DNA from: Rhizophagus irregularis
Lineage: Eukaryota; Glomeromycota; Glomeromycetes; Glomerales; Glomeraceae
Assembly (NCBI RefSeq): GCF_026210795.1
Contig: NC_089453.1
Span: 2,668,501-2,732,500 of the forward strand
DNA: 64,000 bases
Reading direction: 5' to 3'
In this document: one piece after another, positions 19,805 through 30,879 of the stretch
How the letters are laid out: every line of letters begins with the position of its first letter
Numbering within the stretch: position 1 is the first letter of the stretch
Made by a program: the position numbers and the translations under genes
The notes under the pieces: model-generated
Seen by the model: only the letters and a program-made list of their open reading frames with translations
Told to the model about the DNA's origin: nothing
Databases searched by the model: none

Positions 19805-21664
19805 TATACTTGCCACCCATATTAAATGGGATGGGAGAATCCCCTATCCCATCCCATCCCATATCCCATCCCTTTTGCCAAAATCCCCTTCCATTTGCCA
19901 AAATCCCATCCCAATCCCAAATCCCAATCCCACCCATATCCCATATCCCTTATCCCATCCCTTATCCCAAATAATCTCATTGGTCAATTATCACGTGACG
20001 TTACACAAATTTCCAAAAAAGGAAATTTTGCTTCCCGCAAAAATTTGAGAGATTTTGGTTTCACAAGTATTCCAAAAAAGGAAATTTGTACGCCGATCAT
20101 ATAATTCTGGCCAGCATTGCATCCATTACCAGAATATGAGCAAAATTAAGATCCCGAACAGATTTACGAAGTTTATATTTTAACTCCGGCCGGAATTACA
20201 AATTATAAAGGTTTAAATCCTTATTCTACAAACCCAATTTTAAGAGATTTACTGATCAGATTTTAATGAAATTTATATCTTTGGATTCGTCTTGATGCAA
20301 GGAATTAAATGGTAGTGAAATCATATTTCTAAAATTAATATTGACTGATTTATTATAAAAAATGTATTTTTATACTATATATTATTTGAAAGTAACATGT
20401 TAGCAGTTAGTATTCAGTAATATATTGATTATTTTATTTGAATTAATAATTTTGATGATATCTGCTGATATTGTTTTTTTAGATTAACAGTTAATTAATT
20501 CCTGGTTTGTAAATATTATTTTATTAAATATTTATGCAATAATAATAATGGCAATTTCTATTTGTACACGGGGTATTTGAACCTAGGTCATGTGATTATT
20601 GCCATTTTGACTAATAGTATAAACTTCAAAATTAGTAGATAAATGGATTTTTGCCTGCTCTACAAGTTTATCTAAGAAATCAAAGGTACTTTTGAATGTC
20701 AGTTTTAACTTTACCTATGAATAATTGATTTTGCCGATCGCTCTTAAAAAAATTTAGGAAATGATCGGCAAAGACAGTTTTTCATATATTAGTCAAAAAC
20801 AGCATTCAAAACCCCCTTTGATGCCTTAAGTAAACTTGCAGAGCAGTCAAAAATACATATATTGCATAGAAAAAGTAAAAGGGTGTGACATTGGTGTCAT
20901 TATATTTCACATGACCCGTGTTCAAATACCCCGTGTAAACTTTGAAATTTTCAATAATAATATCTATCAAATTATATATATTAGAAATAAATAATCAAAC
21001 TTTTTTTGATGAATTAATAGATAGGTTTAAGTTAATTCAAAGTTAAATTGTAATAAAAAACATAAAATAATAAATTGAATAAATATATTTTAAAAACTTT
21101 TTATATTAAAAGTAACCAATTATTGCTTGCTTTATACATGTTATTTAATAATATATATTATAAAATACATTTTTTATAATAACTTAGTCAATATTAATGT
21201 TGGGAATATAATTTCACTGCCATTAAATTCCTTGCATCGAGACAAATCCAATGATATAAATTTCATTAAAATCTGATCAGTAAATCTTTTAAAAATTGTG
21301 GGTATGTAGGATAAGAATTTAAACTAAATTCTGACCTGAATTAACATTAGACTTCGAAAACTAAAATATTACGGCCGGAATTATGTGATCGGCATAGAAA
21401 TTTCCTTTTTTGGAATACTTGTAAAACCAAATCCGCCCATTTTTTGCGGGAGGCAAAATTTCCTTTTTTGGAAGTTTGTGTAACGTCACGCGACAATTGG
21501 CCAATGGGAGAAATGTTACACAAGTATTTGGGATTTGGGATGGGATTTGGGATTTGGGATGGGATGGGATTTGGGATTGGGATTTGGGATGGAATGGGAT
21601 ATGGGATGGGAGGGGAGAGGATGGGAGGGGATGGGAGGGGATTTTAAATGGGTAGCAAGTATAT
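19805..21664. mobile_element. Foldback element with C-rich/G-rich arms
   Basis: Ends TATACTTGCCACCC (19805) and the inverted GGGTAGCAAGTATA (to 21664). The two arms, about 19805-20400 and 21100-21664, are inverted copies of one another: C-rich run at 19828-19975 against G-rich run at 21535-21645, then the same order of blocks including aaattccttttttgg and the ttaaattccttgcat segment. A half copy occurs at 41624-42192. Duplication at the ends is TA or TATA. No protein gene; the centre is occupied by a nested MITE. Confidence 0.8.
20565..20937. mobile_element. TA-flanked MITE (20567-20935) nested in the foldback element
   Basis: Terminal inverted repeats of about 29 bp (CACGGGGTATTTGAAC...GGTCATGTGA, three mismatches) are flanked by TA at 20565-20566 and 20936-20937, the layout of Tc1/mariner-type MITEs. 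369 bp, no ORF. Confidence 0.8.
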
Positions 21665-21787
21665 GGATGTATAATATTAAAGTACAAACTAGCCCAAGTT
21701 TTGGAGTTAGGCACTTGCATAAGATAGCGTCAGCATTAAGCCTGGCCAGTTCGTACGTTAATATCGTACACCCTACTGTACATTAAT

Positions 21788-22055
21788 CACTGGTAAAAAA
21801 ATGGTCTATTCTATACATATCCTACACATATCTTACATATATCGGGTACTCAAAATGTAGAAAATCATACACAAATAATACACATATCATATACATATCG
21901 GGTATTTATATATATAGTATACCTATCAGGTACCTGATATATGTATGATATATATATTAGTACCCGATATGTGTATTATTTGTGTATGACTTTCTACATT
22001 TTGAGTACCCAATATGTGTAAGATATGTGTAGGATAAATCATTTTTTTACCAGTG
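21788..22055. mobile_element. Palindromic MITE, CACTGGTAAAAAAATG ends
   Basis: The two halves of this 268-bp sequence are near-perfect inverted copies (cactggtaaaaaaatg, catatcctacacatatctta, gggtactcaaaatgtagaaa, tcatacacaaataatacacatatc). It would form one long hairpin. No target duplication could be assigned with confidence. Confidence 0.8.
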
Positions 22056-22106
22056 TAAGGAATCCCAATTTGAAATCTATAAGTCATTTATTTTTGTCAT
22101 TACGAA

Positions 22107-22888
22107 CTTTTTTATAAAAACAATGAGCACAACTCAAACTTTTCAGATAATGAAAGTAATTTTAGTGATCTTGATCAATTTGAAAACTTGGAGGAAAGTA
22201 TTAATGCCATTTCCAAAACTATTGCAGGTCTACTTGAGCAGCTTTCCAACAATGTGTAACAATATGAAGTGTAAAAATTACGTTTTTGACCCTCCTCATA
22301 TTACTTTATTGACTTAATAATTTTTCAAGAGTTATGTACACAAAGAGATTAATATTTAATGTCAAAAAGAATAATATAGTACTTATTTTTTATCATTAAT
22401 GATTAATGACAAAATAATTTTTTTTCTTTATTTTAATATTTAGTTTTATGCAGGTTGTAGTTTAGTATTTATTATCTAATTAATGTACTTCTCTTAAATG
22501 TAATCTATTTATCGGCTATCTTTTGTAAATAAAATAATTTATCAATATTGTAGAAATAAAAAAGTATTAAAAGAACGCTATTTTTGTTAAATATAAATAA
22601 AAAATAAAATATTTCTTTTGTGTTTATCACATATCATGTTTCAGGTCAAGAAAGGAACATTTTTGTCATACATAATCATGCATATTTTGACCGGGTCAAG
22701 AAAGTAATATGAGAAGGGTCAAGAAGGTAATTTTTGCATATGAGATACATGTTGAGTATATTCAAACTCTTCGTCAATCAGCATTATTTGACGAGTTAAA
22801 AGAAGCACGAGAAATAATGCATAGTATTTTCCCTTTATCTGAAGAAATGTGGCATGAATGGCTATCGGGAAATTTTTTGGGAGGATAA
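22107..22888 (+). pseudogene. Broken gene fragment resembling SART3/Prp24 N-terminal repeats
   Basis: First part (22118-22267): an acidic stretch, then NAISKTIAGLLEQLSNNV, a TAA, and QYE. Second part (from about 22741): YEIHVEYIQTLRQ ... REIMHSIFPLSEEMWHEWL, stop at about 22888. The second motif resembles the half-a-TPR (HAT) repeat start of SART3-type U6 snRNP recycling factors. The QYE/YEIHVEY overlap shows the halves were one frame, separated by an insertion at about 22268-22733. The 3' end is cut off by AT-rich repeats. Assignment is by motif memory only; it could be another HAT/TPR protein. Confidence 0.45.
22268..22733. mobile_element. MITE with AAAAATTAC-GACCC inverted repeats
   Basis: The left end taaaaattacgtttttgaccctcctcatattac is the inverse of the right end gtaatatgagaagggtcaagaaggtaatttttgca. 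The flanks share tatga (imperfect 8-9 bp duplication). It splits the SART3-like fragment. About 470 bp, no ORF. Confidence 0.7.
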
Positions 22889-24720
22889 ATATCGATAATT
22901 ATCACTTTATCGATAATTATCACATTTTATCATACTAAATAAATCGATAATCAACGTATTATGATAATCATCGATAACTGGAAAAATATAACGATATTTA
23001 ATGATATTTATTGATAATTATCTGAAAGATATTTAATGGTATTAAGTGTTAAAAATTTTATCGATGAATTTCTATAAGATATTTAACATTAATGATATTT
23101 ATTGACAATAATCTGAAAAATAAATAATGATATTAAGTGTTAAAAGATTTTATCAATAAATTTCTGTAGTGATAATTTATCAATCCCATAATATTATAAT
23201 TATCGCTATTTTCGATTTAGTTGAAACTGATTAAATTATAAATAAAAATAATAATTACCGAAAACACTTACGTCACATGTTGATCAACAATGATCAGCCA
23301 ATGAAATTTAAACACATAATAATTTACTGAATAAAAAAATTATTTTTCGCGTTCAAACGTTCAAAAGAAAAAATTTTAACATTATGCCTTTTGCAACCTT
23401 ACAATAATTAGAAAATTTCACCAACCATTTAAAAACAATAATTACTACTTTATAATATTTCGATTATCTGTAATTTGATTTGAATAATTTTTTATTTAGT
23501 TAAAGATTTAAAGTTTATATAATTATAATGATTTTTTTTTAAAAAAAAAAATCAAAATCTTAGTGTTCTGTTAATTTGTAATTTAAATGATTTTTTAATT
23601 TTTGAAAGAAACAAATCTTTTTCTAATTATAATCCAAAAATTGCCCTAACTCAAGTACCCACCACATTTATCTATAGATATAAATATTTATCTCTAGCTG
23701 TATATAAAAATATCTTGTTTATCCAACAAGGTCTATAATAAAATGAATAAAAATAAAAATCAGTAATTATTACTTGCTAATATTACCAATATAATAATAA
23801 TAAACTTAGTTTACCTTTAAAATAATGTTAAACTTTGCAATCTAAAATACTGGCAAGTACTTTATTATTATTTAATAAGTATTTTCAGTTAAATACTCCA
23901 GTTAAATAAAAAAAAAACAATAATATTTAGTGTGAAGTTACAGTTTTCAGGGAGGGACTGCTATTATACTCCCATTTAATATATTCAGTTGGAGTTGAAT
24001 CGCTAGTAATCTCCCATTAAAACATTATGAAAATAAAAAAAAAATAATAAAAATAATACAGGAGTGGCTTAGCATGATGCGTCAATCAAAATATTTTATA
24101 TGTTCATATGTGAAACGTGATGCTTTATTAGTACAGTTTCACAAAATTACGAGTTTTCAGTCTTTTTATTATAATTGATCGACAAGCCGCAGTTTCAACC
24201 AAATTGAAAATGGTGATAATTAAAAATAAGTTATGAGATTATTTAACAATCATGTGTATTATATTATGTGACATGACTTTCCGTTAGTTAAACTACTAAG
24301 ATGTGACGATAAGTTTATTTTAAACTTTTTTTTAGTTTAATTAACCATTTCCTTCGCCCATTTCCATTTACACTCTTCTACCCTTCTTTCCCCTTCCACT
24401 CTCACCCGTCTCTTTCGCACTTTCCCTTCACCACTTCACCCTTTTTTACGCTTTCTTTTTTCTTTTTTCTTTCATTTTCACCTTTCGTTCATTTTTTTCC
24501 ATTTTTTTCATTTCCCCTTCATTTTATCTTGTTTATTTCATTATTGTCATTTATTTCTTTTATTTTGAATTTTTTTTACGCATTTTTTGGTTATTTATTT
24601 CCTTTTTTATCCCTTTCCGTTCTTCCTTCTTTTTTAAATGATACCGTCTTTCTCTTTCCCTTTTTTCATTCTTCATCAGCAAGTTTTAAAAGTGTTGCTT
24701 TACATAATTATAGTGTTAAT
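22889..24720. other. AT-rich intergenic stretch
   Basis: No gene recognised. It begins with several tatcgataattatc words (22893-22990) and a degenerate duplication of about 92 bp (gatatttattga.aat.atctgaaa at 22998 and about 23092). A perfect T/A palindrome lies at about 23530. At 24340-24700 one strand is a long pyrimidine-rich tract, like those at 29340 and 36790. Confidence 0.35.
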
Positions 24721-24729
24721 TAACATTAA

Positions 24730-25195
24730 GGAGTTGTTTAATATGATATATTCTATTGTTTAATACTGTATACTGTAATGATTAACACTGAATGCTGTTA
24801 TATACGTATAATTTTACAAGTTTTTTTATGTTGTTTGATGTCAAGTATAGTTCAATATGATATGCAATGTAGTTTAATGCCATCATGCCCATCAATCAAT
24901 GTAAATAAACACAAATGTTGTTTTATTAAATTTTAGTATAAAAATACACTAGTTGTTATTTCTATTTATTAATACTATACATATTTTTCAACATATAATG
25001 TAGTTTAACATATTGTTAAATGCTAATAAACAATGTATATAAATACGAAGTTTGTTATACTGCAATTTAGTATAGAAATACACTCATTTTTATTAGTGTT
25101 TTTTAACATTATACATATTTTTTAATATCAGGTGTAATTTAATATGTATATTGTGTTATTTAATATTAATAATTAATGTGTATAAATACACATCA
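24730..25195. repeat. Degenerate tandem repeat of about 138 bp
   Basis: Units beginning taaa(c/t)ac.(a/c)a at 24906, 25040 and 25182 share tttagtata.aaatacact, actatacatattttt and aatgtagttta. Earlier, weaker copies start near 24740. No coding frame. Confidence 0.65.
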
Positions 25196-25633
25196 AACCT
25201 TACTACTGAAGACTCCCTCTTTTTATCACTATAAAACAGGCGGATGGAGCAACAATAGCTCTCCCCCTATAGGTACTTTATGACCTCTACCTGTTTATAG
25301 AGGAGGGGCTTTTCGTAAAGTATTAAAGTTAATAGATATATATATATGTATACAGTCAACTCCCTCTATAGTCACTCCCGTTATAGTCACATTCTACTAT
25401 ATAGTCACACCAGTTGAATGTTCAAAACACTTTATTATTAAAATCTATCCTATATAGTCACAATCTATCTATAGTCACTATCACACCTATCCTCAAAAAT
25501 CTTATATTAAAAAGAACCGTTTATAATCACAGTTATATAAAGAATATATTAAATAACTTGGCATCTAATAATCGTACAAAGATGTATCATAGCTTGTTAG
25601 AATCGTCTCACTGAGCCGAATCGAATGGTGGTA

Positions 25634-26568
25634 GTTTTATCCTTTTCCTTTGCAAGTGTTTACGGCCAGACCACCCATTGCCTCTTATGAGACTAATCTC
25701 GGGTCTGTATCCTATCATCTTCAATGGGCAACCATTATACTGAGTACTTAATTCCTCAGGTAACAGCACCACTATAGAAGATATCCCCCATCGGGCCATT
25801 TTAGGCTGATCTGAAGCTAGGTACATGCTGCCTACTCATCCTATACCCATTGCATGATACTAATACTCAATTCATTTAACAACCTTTAGAGAGCATCTAC
25901 TTTCATGGAGGACTTTCGACAGGTAACATCAACCATCTAGTACCCTTCCATACCACTACAGTTGTTTACCCCAAGTGGTATACTTTGTAGTGACCACTCA
26001 GACAGGAAGTAGCAGGCATCTGTCCAGGATCACCCCTTATGGTGGGTATCAACCACCAGGGATCACCAACCAGGACCTAAGGAGTAGGGAATCGAACCCC
26101 ATAGCCATGCTACCTGTTCTGTGCACGAACACCTTGGTTGGTCTAAGACCTAACAGAAGGTCTAACTACCACTAAGACATTGCACCCTCAGCTTTACCAT
26201 CTAGGACGACCATCTAGCCATTACTGACCCCAAGTGGTATCGTAGAGTGACCACCCGGACGGGAAGTCCCCCAAGGTATAGTAGTGACCTCAAGGACAGG
26301 ACTGCGCACATACCAATGGCCTCATAGGGAACGTAAGAAGGACACCATGACCCTTAGTTGAAATGTGCGGCCTAACCGTATACACTAATTCACCATGATG
26401 CAATCCAACTACACTAATCCCTGTACTTTCACGCTATTGGTTGTAGCGTCCGCAGTAAATTTCTTTTTTTTATTTCCGTGGTCATGGGAATCGAACCTGC
26501 GACCTCACCATACTCAGGCTTAATGAGGGTCTCAGTGACTAACCACAGAGATAGGGTGACCAACCCTA
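25634..26568 (-). mobile_element. SINE unit 1 with two tRNA-like boxes
   Basis: On the minus strand the unit starts at 26568 with a tRNA-like head: an A-box-like stretch (gtggttagtcactgagacc) and a perfect B box ggttcgattcc (plus 26487-26497). A second tRNA-like region follows, with B box at 26088-26098 and an A-box-like tagtggtagttaga near 26165. The unit ends in AAAAGGATAAAAC, the complement of the 13-mer GTTTTATCCTTTT at 25634-25646. Much higher GC than the surroundings. It lacks a 66-bp block present in unit 2 (26894-26959). No protein. Confidence 0.75.
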
Positions 26569-27570
26569 GTTTTATCCTTTTCCTTTGCTAGTGTTTACGG
26601 CCAGACCACCCATTGCCTCTTATGAGACTAATCTCGGGTCTGTGTCCTATCATCTTCACTGGGCAACCATTATACCGAGTACTTAATTCCTCAGGTAACA
26701 GCACCACTTTAGAAGACATCCTCCATCGGGCCATTTTAGGCTGATCTGAAGTTAGGTACACGCCGCCTACTCATCCTATATCCATTGCATGATACTGATA
26801 CTCAATTTATTTTACGACCTTTAGAGAGCATCTACTTTCATGGAGGACTTTCGACAGGTAACATTAACCATCTAGTACCCTTCCATACCACCATTTTAGG
26901 TACTAAGTCTCACTCAAAGGCCACTACAGCCCGCGATTACCTAACACCGATAGTACAGTTGTTTACCCCAAGTGGTATACTTTGTAGTGACCACTCAGAC
27001 AGGAAGTAGCAGGCTTCTGTCCAGGATCACCCCTTATGGTGGGTATCAACCACCAGGGATCACCAACCAGGACCCAAGAAGTGGGAAATCGAACCCCATA
27101 ACCATGCTACCTGTTCTGTGCATGAACATCTTGGTTGGCCTAAGACCTAACAGAAGGTCTAACTACCACTAAGACATTGCACCCTCAGTTTTACCATCTA
27201 GGACGACCATCTAGCCATTACTGACCCCAAATGGTATCGTGGAGTGACCACCCGGACAGGAAGTCCCCCCAAGGTATAGTAGTGACCTCAAGGACAGGAC
27301 TGCGCACATGCCAATGGCCTTATAGGGAATGTTAGAAGGACAACCGTGACCCACTTGGCTTGTTAAAATGTGCGGCCTAACCGTACACACTAATTCACCA
27401 TGATGCAGTCCAACTACACTAATCCCTGTACCTTCACGCTATTGGTTGTAGCGTCCGCAGTAAAATTCTTTTTATTTCCGTGGTCATGGGAATCGAACCT
27501 GCGACCTCACCATACTCAGGCTTAATGAGGGTCTCAGTGACTAACCACCGAGATAGGGTGACCAACCCTA
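26569..27570 (-). mobile_element. SINE unit 2, longest copy
   Basis: 1002 bp, head-to-tail with unit 1 and about 95% alike. Same two B boxes (ggaatcgaacc on the plus strand near 27087 and 27489) and A-box-like sequences. It begins with the 13-mer at 26569-26581, which also serves as the boundary to unit 1. It includes the block ttaggtactaagtctcactcaaaggccac that unit 1 lacks. Confidence 0.75.
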
Positions 27571-27763
27571 GTTTTATCCTTTTCCTTTGCTATTGTTTAC
27601 GGCCAGACCACCCATTGCCTCTTATGAGACTAATCTCGGGTCTGTGTCCTATCATCTTCAATAGGCAACCATTAAACCGAGTACTTAATTCCTCAGGTAA
27701 CAGCACCATGTAGAAGACATCCCCATCGAGCCATTTTAGGCTGATCTGAAGCTAGGTACACGC
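27571..27763 (-). mobile_element. SINE unit 3, 5'-truncated
   Basis: 193 bp, the 3' end of the unit only, between 13-mers at 27571-27583 and 27764-27776. 5' truncation is typical of target-primed reverse transcription. Confidence 0.75.
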
Positions 27764-28130
27764 AGTTTTATCCTTTTCCTTTGCAAGTGTTTACGGCCAG
27801 ACCACCCATTGCCTCTTATGAGACTAATCTCGGGTCTGTGTCCTATCATCTTCAATGGGCAACCATTAAACCGAGTACTTAATTCCTCAGGTAACAGCAC
27901 CACTATAGAAGACATCCCCCATCGGGCCATTTAGGCTGATCTGAAGCTAGGTACACGCCGCCTACTCATCCTATACCCATTGCATGATACTGATACTCAA
28001 TTTATTTAACGACCTTTAGAGAGCATCTACTTTCATGGAGGACTTTCGACAGGTAACATCAACCATCTAGTACCCTTCCATACCACCATTTTAGGTACTA
28101 AGTCTCACTCAAAGGCCACTACAGCCCGCA
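27764..28130 (-). mobile_element. SINE unit 4, 5'-truncated
   Basis: 367 bp of the 3' part, between 13-mers at 27764-27776 and 28131-28143. After the last 13-mer the host Tc1-like element resumes (ctgattactggctgatgag), matching element 2 after its LINE. Confidence 0.75.
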
Positions 28131-28544
28131 GTTTTATCCTTTTCTGATTACTGGCTGATGAGTTATTCAACAAAATGTTAAACATCGGCATTATAATATT
28201 TCTTGATTTACGTTTACTGCGTCATTTAACATTTTGCTAGATTTCTCGGTACCTAGTGATTGTAAAAAGACTATTTATAGCTCGTTGGAATCGCCTCATC
28301 GAGACGAATCGAATGGTGGTAAGCGCATCTCTCTGTGATCAATATTGACGGAGTTATTACTTAAAAACCATTTAATATTTTTTAATTTCGGAAATTGATC
28401 TAGTGATTGGATTTTGATGTATCTTATACCATTAGATTCGTCTCATCAAGATGAATCGAATGGTAGTAAGATCATCTTTCTAGGATCAATATTGACAGAG
28501 TTATTACATAAAAACCATTAATATTTTTTTAATTTCGGAAATTA

Positions 28545-28888
28545 ATCTAGTGTAGAGCTTGGACTCGAATCAGGATGAGTCAACTCGAGTAAAACGAGTC
28601 AAGAATTTTTTTGACTCGAAGAGTACTCGAGTCCAGGACTCGAGTCAGGACTTGAGTTAACACGAGTTAATTTGAGTCAAAAGTTAAAGTGCAGGCCAAA
28701 AAAATTATCCATAATTTTACCCAGACCGTTATAGTCATAGTGCCGGCAGGAATTACAAATAGGGTTCAGCCGGCACTATCAACCACGTGATCCCGGTTGA
28801 CTCGAGTCAAGAAATTTCTGACTCGAGTGCGAGTTCAATTCGAGTCAACTCGAGTTACATGAGTGCGAGTCCAAGCTCTAATCTAGTG
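28545..28888. mobile_element. hAT-type MITE (28553-28880) with 8-bp duplication ATCTAGTG
   Basis: Ends TAGAGCTTGGACTCG...CGAGTCCAAGCTCTA, perfect inverted repeats of 15 bp, flanked by ATCTAGTG at 28545-28552 and 28881-28888. The empty site (attaatctagtgattgg) is present in element 2 near 41350. The interior is full of actcgagt palindromes. 328 bp, no ORF. Confidence 0.93.
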
Positions 28889-29147
28889 ATTGGATTTCGA
28901 CGTATTTTATACCATTAGAACCGTCTCATCAAGACGAATCGAATGGCAGTAAGATCATCTCTCTACGATTAATATTGGCGAAGTTACGATACAATAAAGT
29001 TTTAAGTATAATTCTGGCTAAAATTATGTTAATTTTGGCTGGAATTATGATATACAAATATAAGAAATTTTTTATATAGTCACATCTCTTTATAATCACC
29101 AAATATGGACTGTCCCAAATGTGTGACTATAAAGAGAGTTGACTGTA

Positions 29148-29460
29148 TATAAGCACATATATACATCTATTAAAAATTATAAAAGAAAAGTTTCGAAGTT
29201 CGGGGAAAGCCCTATTTATATAAATTTACATATCACGTGTATCACGTGATTTAAATTAGTAATTACCGCTGCGCCTGCTGCGGTGCTGCGGTATTGCTAA
29301 AAAAAAAATTAAGCTTTTTTTAGCAAAAGCTTAATTTTTTTCTCACGACTTTTCTTTTCTCTTTTTCGTTCTCCCTTCTCCTTCTCTTTCGTTATCCCCT
29401 TCCTCTTTTCGTTTTCGTTCTCACCTTCTCCTCTTTTGTTATCCCCTTCTCTTTTTCCCC
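29148..29460. other. Short spacer and pyrimidine-rich tract before the micro-exon array
   Basis: Contains two cacgtg-type words (29234, 29244), a gctgcgcctgctgcggtgctgcgg patch and a strong inverted repeat aattaagctttttttagcaaaagcttaatt (29310-29338). From 29340 the plus strand is almost pure C/T, similar to 24340-24520 and 36790-36890. It could be a promoter-type region for the array that follows; no gene seen. Confidence 0.35.
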
Positions 29461-30572
29461 TTTCCTTTCGTTCTCCCATTTCCAAAATGGTAAGTTTTGA
29501 AGCGTTTGCTTTGAAACTTTTTTTAAACTTTTTTTTAAAAAATTTCTTTTTCTCCCTAGCTTTCGTTTCCCCTTCTCTTTTTGCTCTCCCCTTCCCTTTT
29601 CGTTCTCCCATTTTCCGAATGGTAAGTTTCGAAGTTAAAAACTTTGAAACTTCTAAAAATTTTTTTTTTAGTTACTTTTAGTTTAGGAAACTAACGTTTC
29701 CTATAATTTTTTTTGTAGAACTCTGCATATTCGATTTCGAAAATGAAATGGTAAGTTTCGAGGTGTTTCGCCTCGAAACTTTTAATATTTTTTTTTTTAG
29801 GAAACGTTTCTAACGCTTCCTATACTTTCTTTTTTAGGTCTTTTCGGCGTATTTGACTTGGAAAAAGAAAGGGTAAGTTTCATCGAAACTTTTTTAAATT
29901 AATTTTTTTCAGAAAACGTTACTAATGTTGCCTATACTTTCTTTTTTTTAGGTCTTTTCAGCGTATTTGAATTGGAAAAAGAAAGCGAGGGTAAGTTTCG
30001 AGGCGTGCGCCACCTCGAAACTTTTTTAAATTAATTTCTTTTAGGAAACATTACTAATGTATCCTGTAATTTTTTTTTTAGAACCTTTGGCATATTTGAT
30101 TTTGGAGAAAAACAAAATGGTAAGTTTTGAAGCGTTTCGCTTCGAAACTTTTAAAAATAATATTTTTTTTTATTTTTTATTAGGAAACGTTCTAACTAAA
30201 TGTTTCCTTTCTTTTTTGTAGGTTCCTAGAAGTTTAGAAATTCGGAAAACGGTAAGTTTCGTTTGTTACAAAACTTCCATTGTTTTTTTATTTTTTTAAT
30301 TTGGAAATGTTTACTAACATTTCCTTTTCATTTTCTTTTATTTAGACTTCGGAATGTTTTGGATTATGGGTAAGTTTCGCAATGAAATGTTGCGAAACTT
30401 TGAAATTTATTAATATTATGGCTAACGTGTCTCTTTTTTATTTTTGTAGACTTCAGTAAGTTATTTAGATGGCTGAGTCTACGAACACATGGAATTTGGT
30501 AAAGATTTTTTTTAAAAAAATTATTATTCTAACGAAATGTTTCGCTAACGTTTCAATTTCACTTTTTTTTAG
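29460..30572 (+). other. Tandem micro-exon/intron array, left part
   Basis: Short exon-like pieces lie between canonical GTAAG donors and T-rich TAG acceptors. Exon-like segments: ..29489, 29560-29621, 29719-29750, 29838-29872, 29952-29990, 30082-30119, 30222-30251, 30346-30369 and 30450-30498; next exon from 30573. Exons 29719-30119 are variants of one 32-39 bp unit (tt.tcggcgtatttga.ttggaaaaagaaa), so the array grew by duplication of an exon plus intron unit of about 115 bp. Joined exons meet stops in the frames I tried, so a protein is not supported; a spliced non-coding RNA or a decayed gene is possible. The array continues at 35849. Confidence 0.6.
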
Positions 30573-30879
30573 ATGGGTATTAAGGTTGCTTGCTGAAACT
30601 AGAGGGTTTTGGCAGAATGGCGTACGTGAAACTGCCAAAACTAGTTTCGCGAAATCATCCAGAAATGCCAAAACTGCGAAACCTATCAAAATCGCGAAAC
30701 TGCCATAACTTGCCGAAACTGTTTCAGCGTTTCGGCAATACTTTCTATATGATTTAATTAGAGTTTCGGCATTTAAACAATTTATCATATCCACCGATCT
30801 GCGGAATTAACAAAATTCGTCTAAATTAAGGAATTTGACAATAATTTAATAAAAATTAGGTAAATTAAGTTCTGCAAAA

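Larger units (their letters stand above)
17458..19805 (+). pseudogene. Degraded second copy of the small zinc-finger transposon gene
   Basis: From ATG 17458 the sequence reads CFTCKKEFKNSKGLA, then with stops and shifts KLFSIPCPESIFF and NIHYYSKARGIYRCIF, which match in order the gene at 2642-3313 (SVSISATESQFY, HIHYYSATKGIYKCIF). Internal stops lie at about 17787 and 17834. It is split at 17873 by the element 17874-19710, and reading resumes at 19714 (TYVVCLD), matching CTYVVL of the other copy. A coding-like tail goes on to about 19805, where the foldback element begins. Clearly non-functional. Confidence 0.72.
25351..29147. mobile_element. Tc1/mariner-like non-autonomous element 1 (25353-29145)
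   Basis: TA-flanked ends CAGTCAACTC(C/T)CT(C/T)TATAGTCAC and the inverse. The left arm (25353-25633) is nearly identical to that of element 2 (37297-37577), with repeated tatagtcac words. No transposase of its own is seen. It carries four SINE units at one site and a hAT MITE at 28553-28880. The right arm holds about 145-bp repeats built around a palindrome attcgtct-n4-agacgaat (28290, 28433, 28917). Confidence 0.85.

Noticed and set aside
20574-20945. Second foldback assigned to the same element as 19805-21664
   Set aside because: It has its own TIR and a TA duplication, so it is a separate nested insertion.
21444-21786. Gly/Met/Trp repeat ORFs
   Set aside because: Translation of the G-rich arm of the foldback element; no start context or conserved frame.
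23985-24015. Match to the universal small-subunit rRNA segment gaatcgctagtaatc
   Set aside because: Only about 15 bases match; the surrounding sequence does not follow rRNA, so chance or a tiny organelle-derived scrap cannot be told apart.
26477-26567. Functional tRNA gene
   Set aside because: A and B boxes are present, but no cloverleaf with paired acceptor arms could be drawn; it repeats in the SINE units, so it is a SINE head.
29309-29681. Lys/Glu-rich ORFs on the minus strand and Phe-rich ORFs on the plus strand
   Set aside because: They only reflect the pyrimidine-rich tract; splice-like signals on the plus strand explain the region better.
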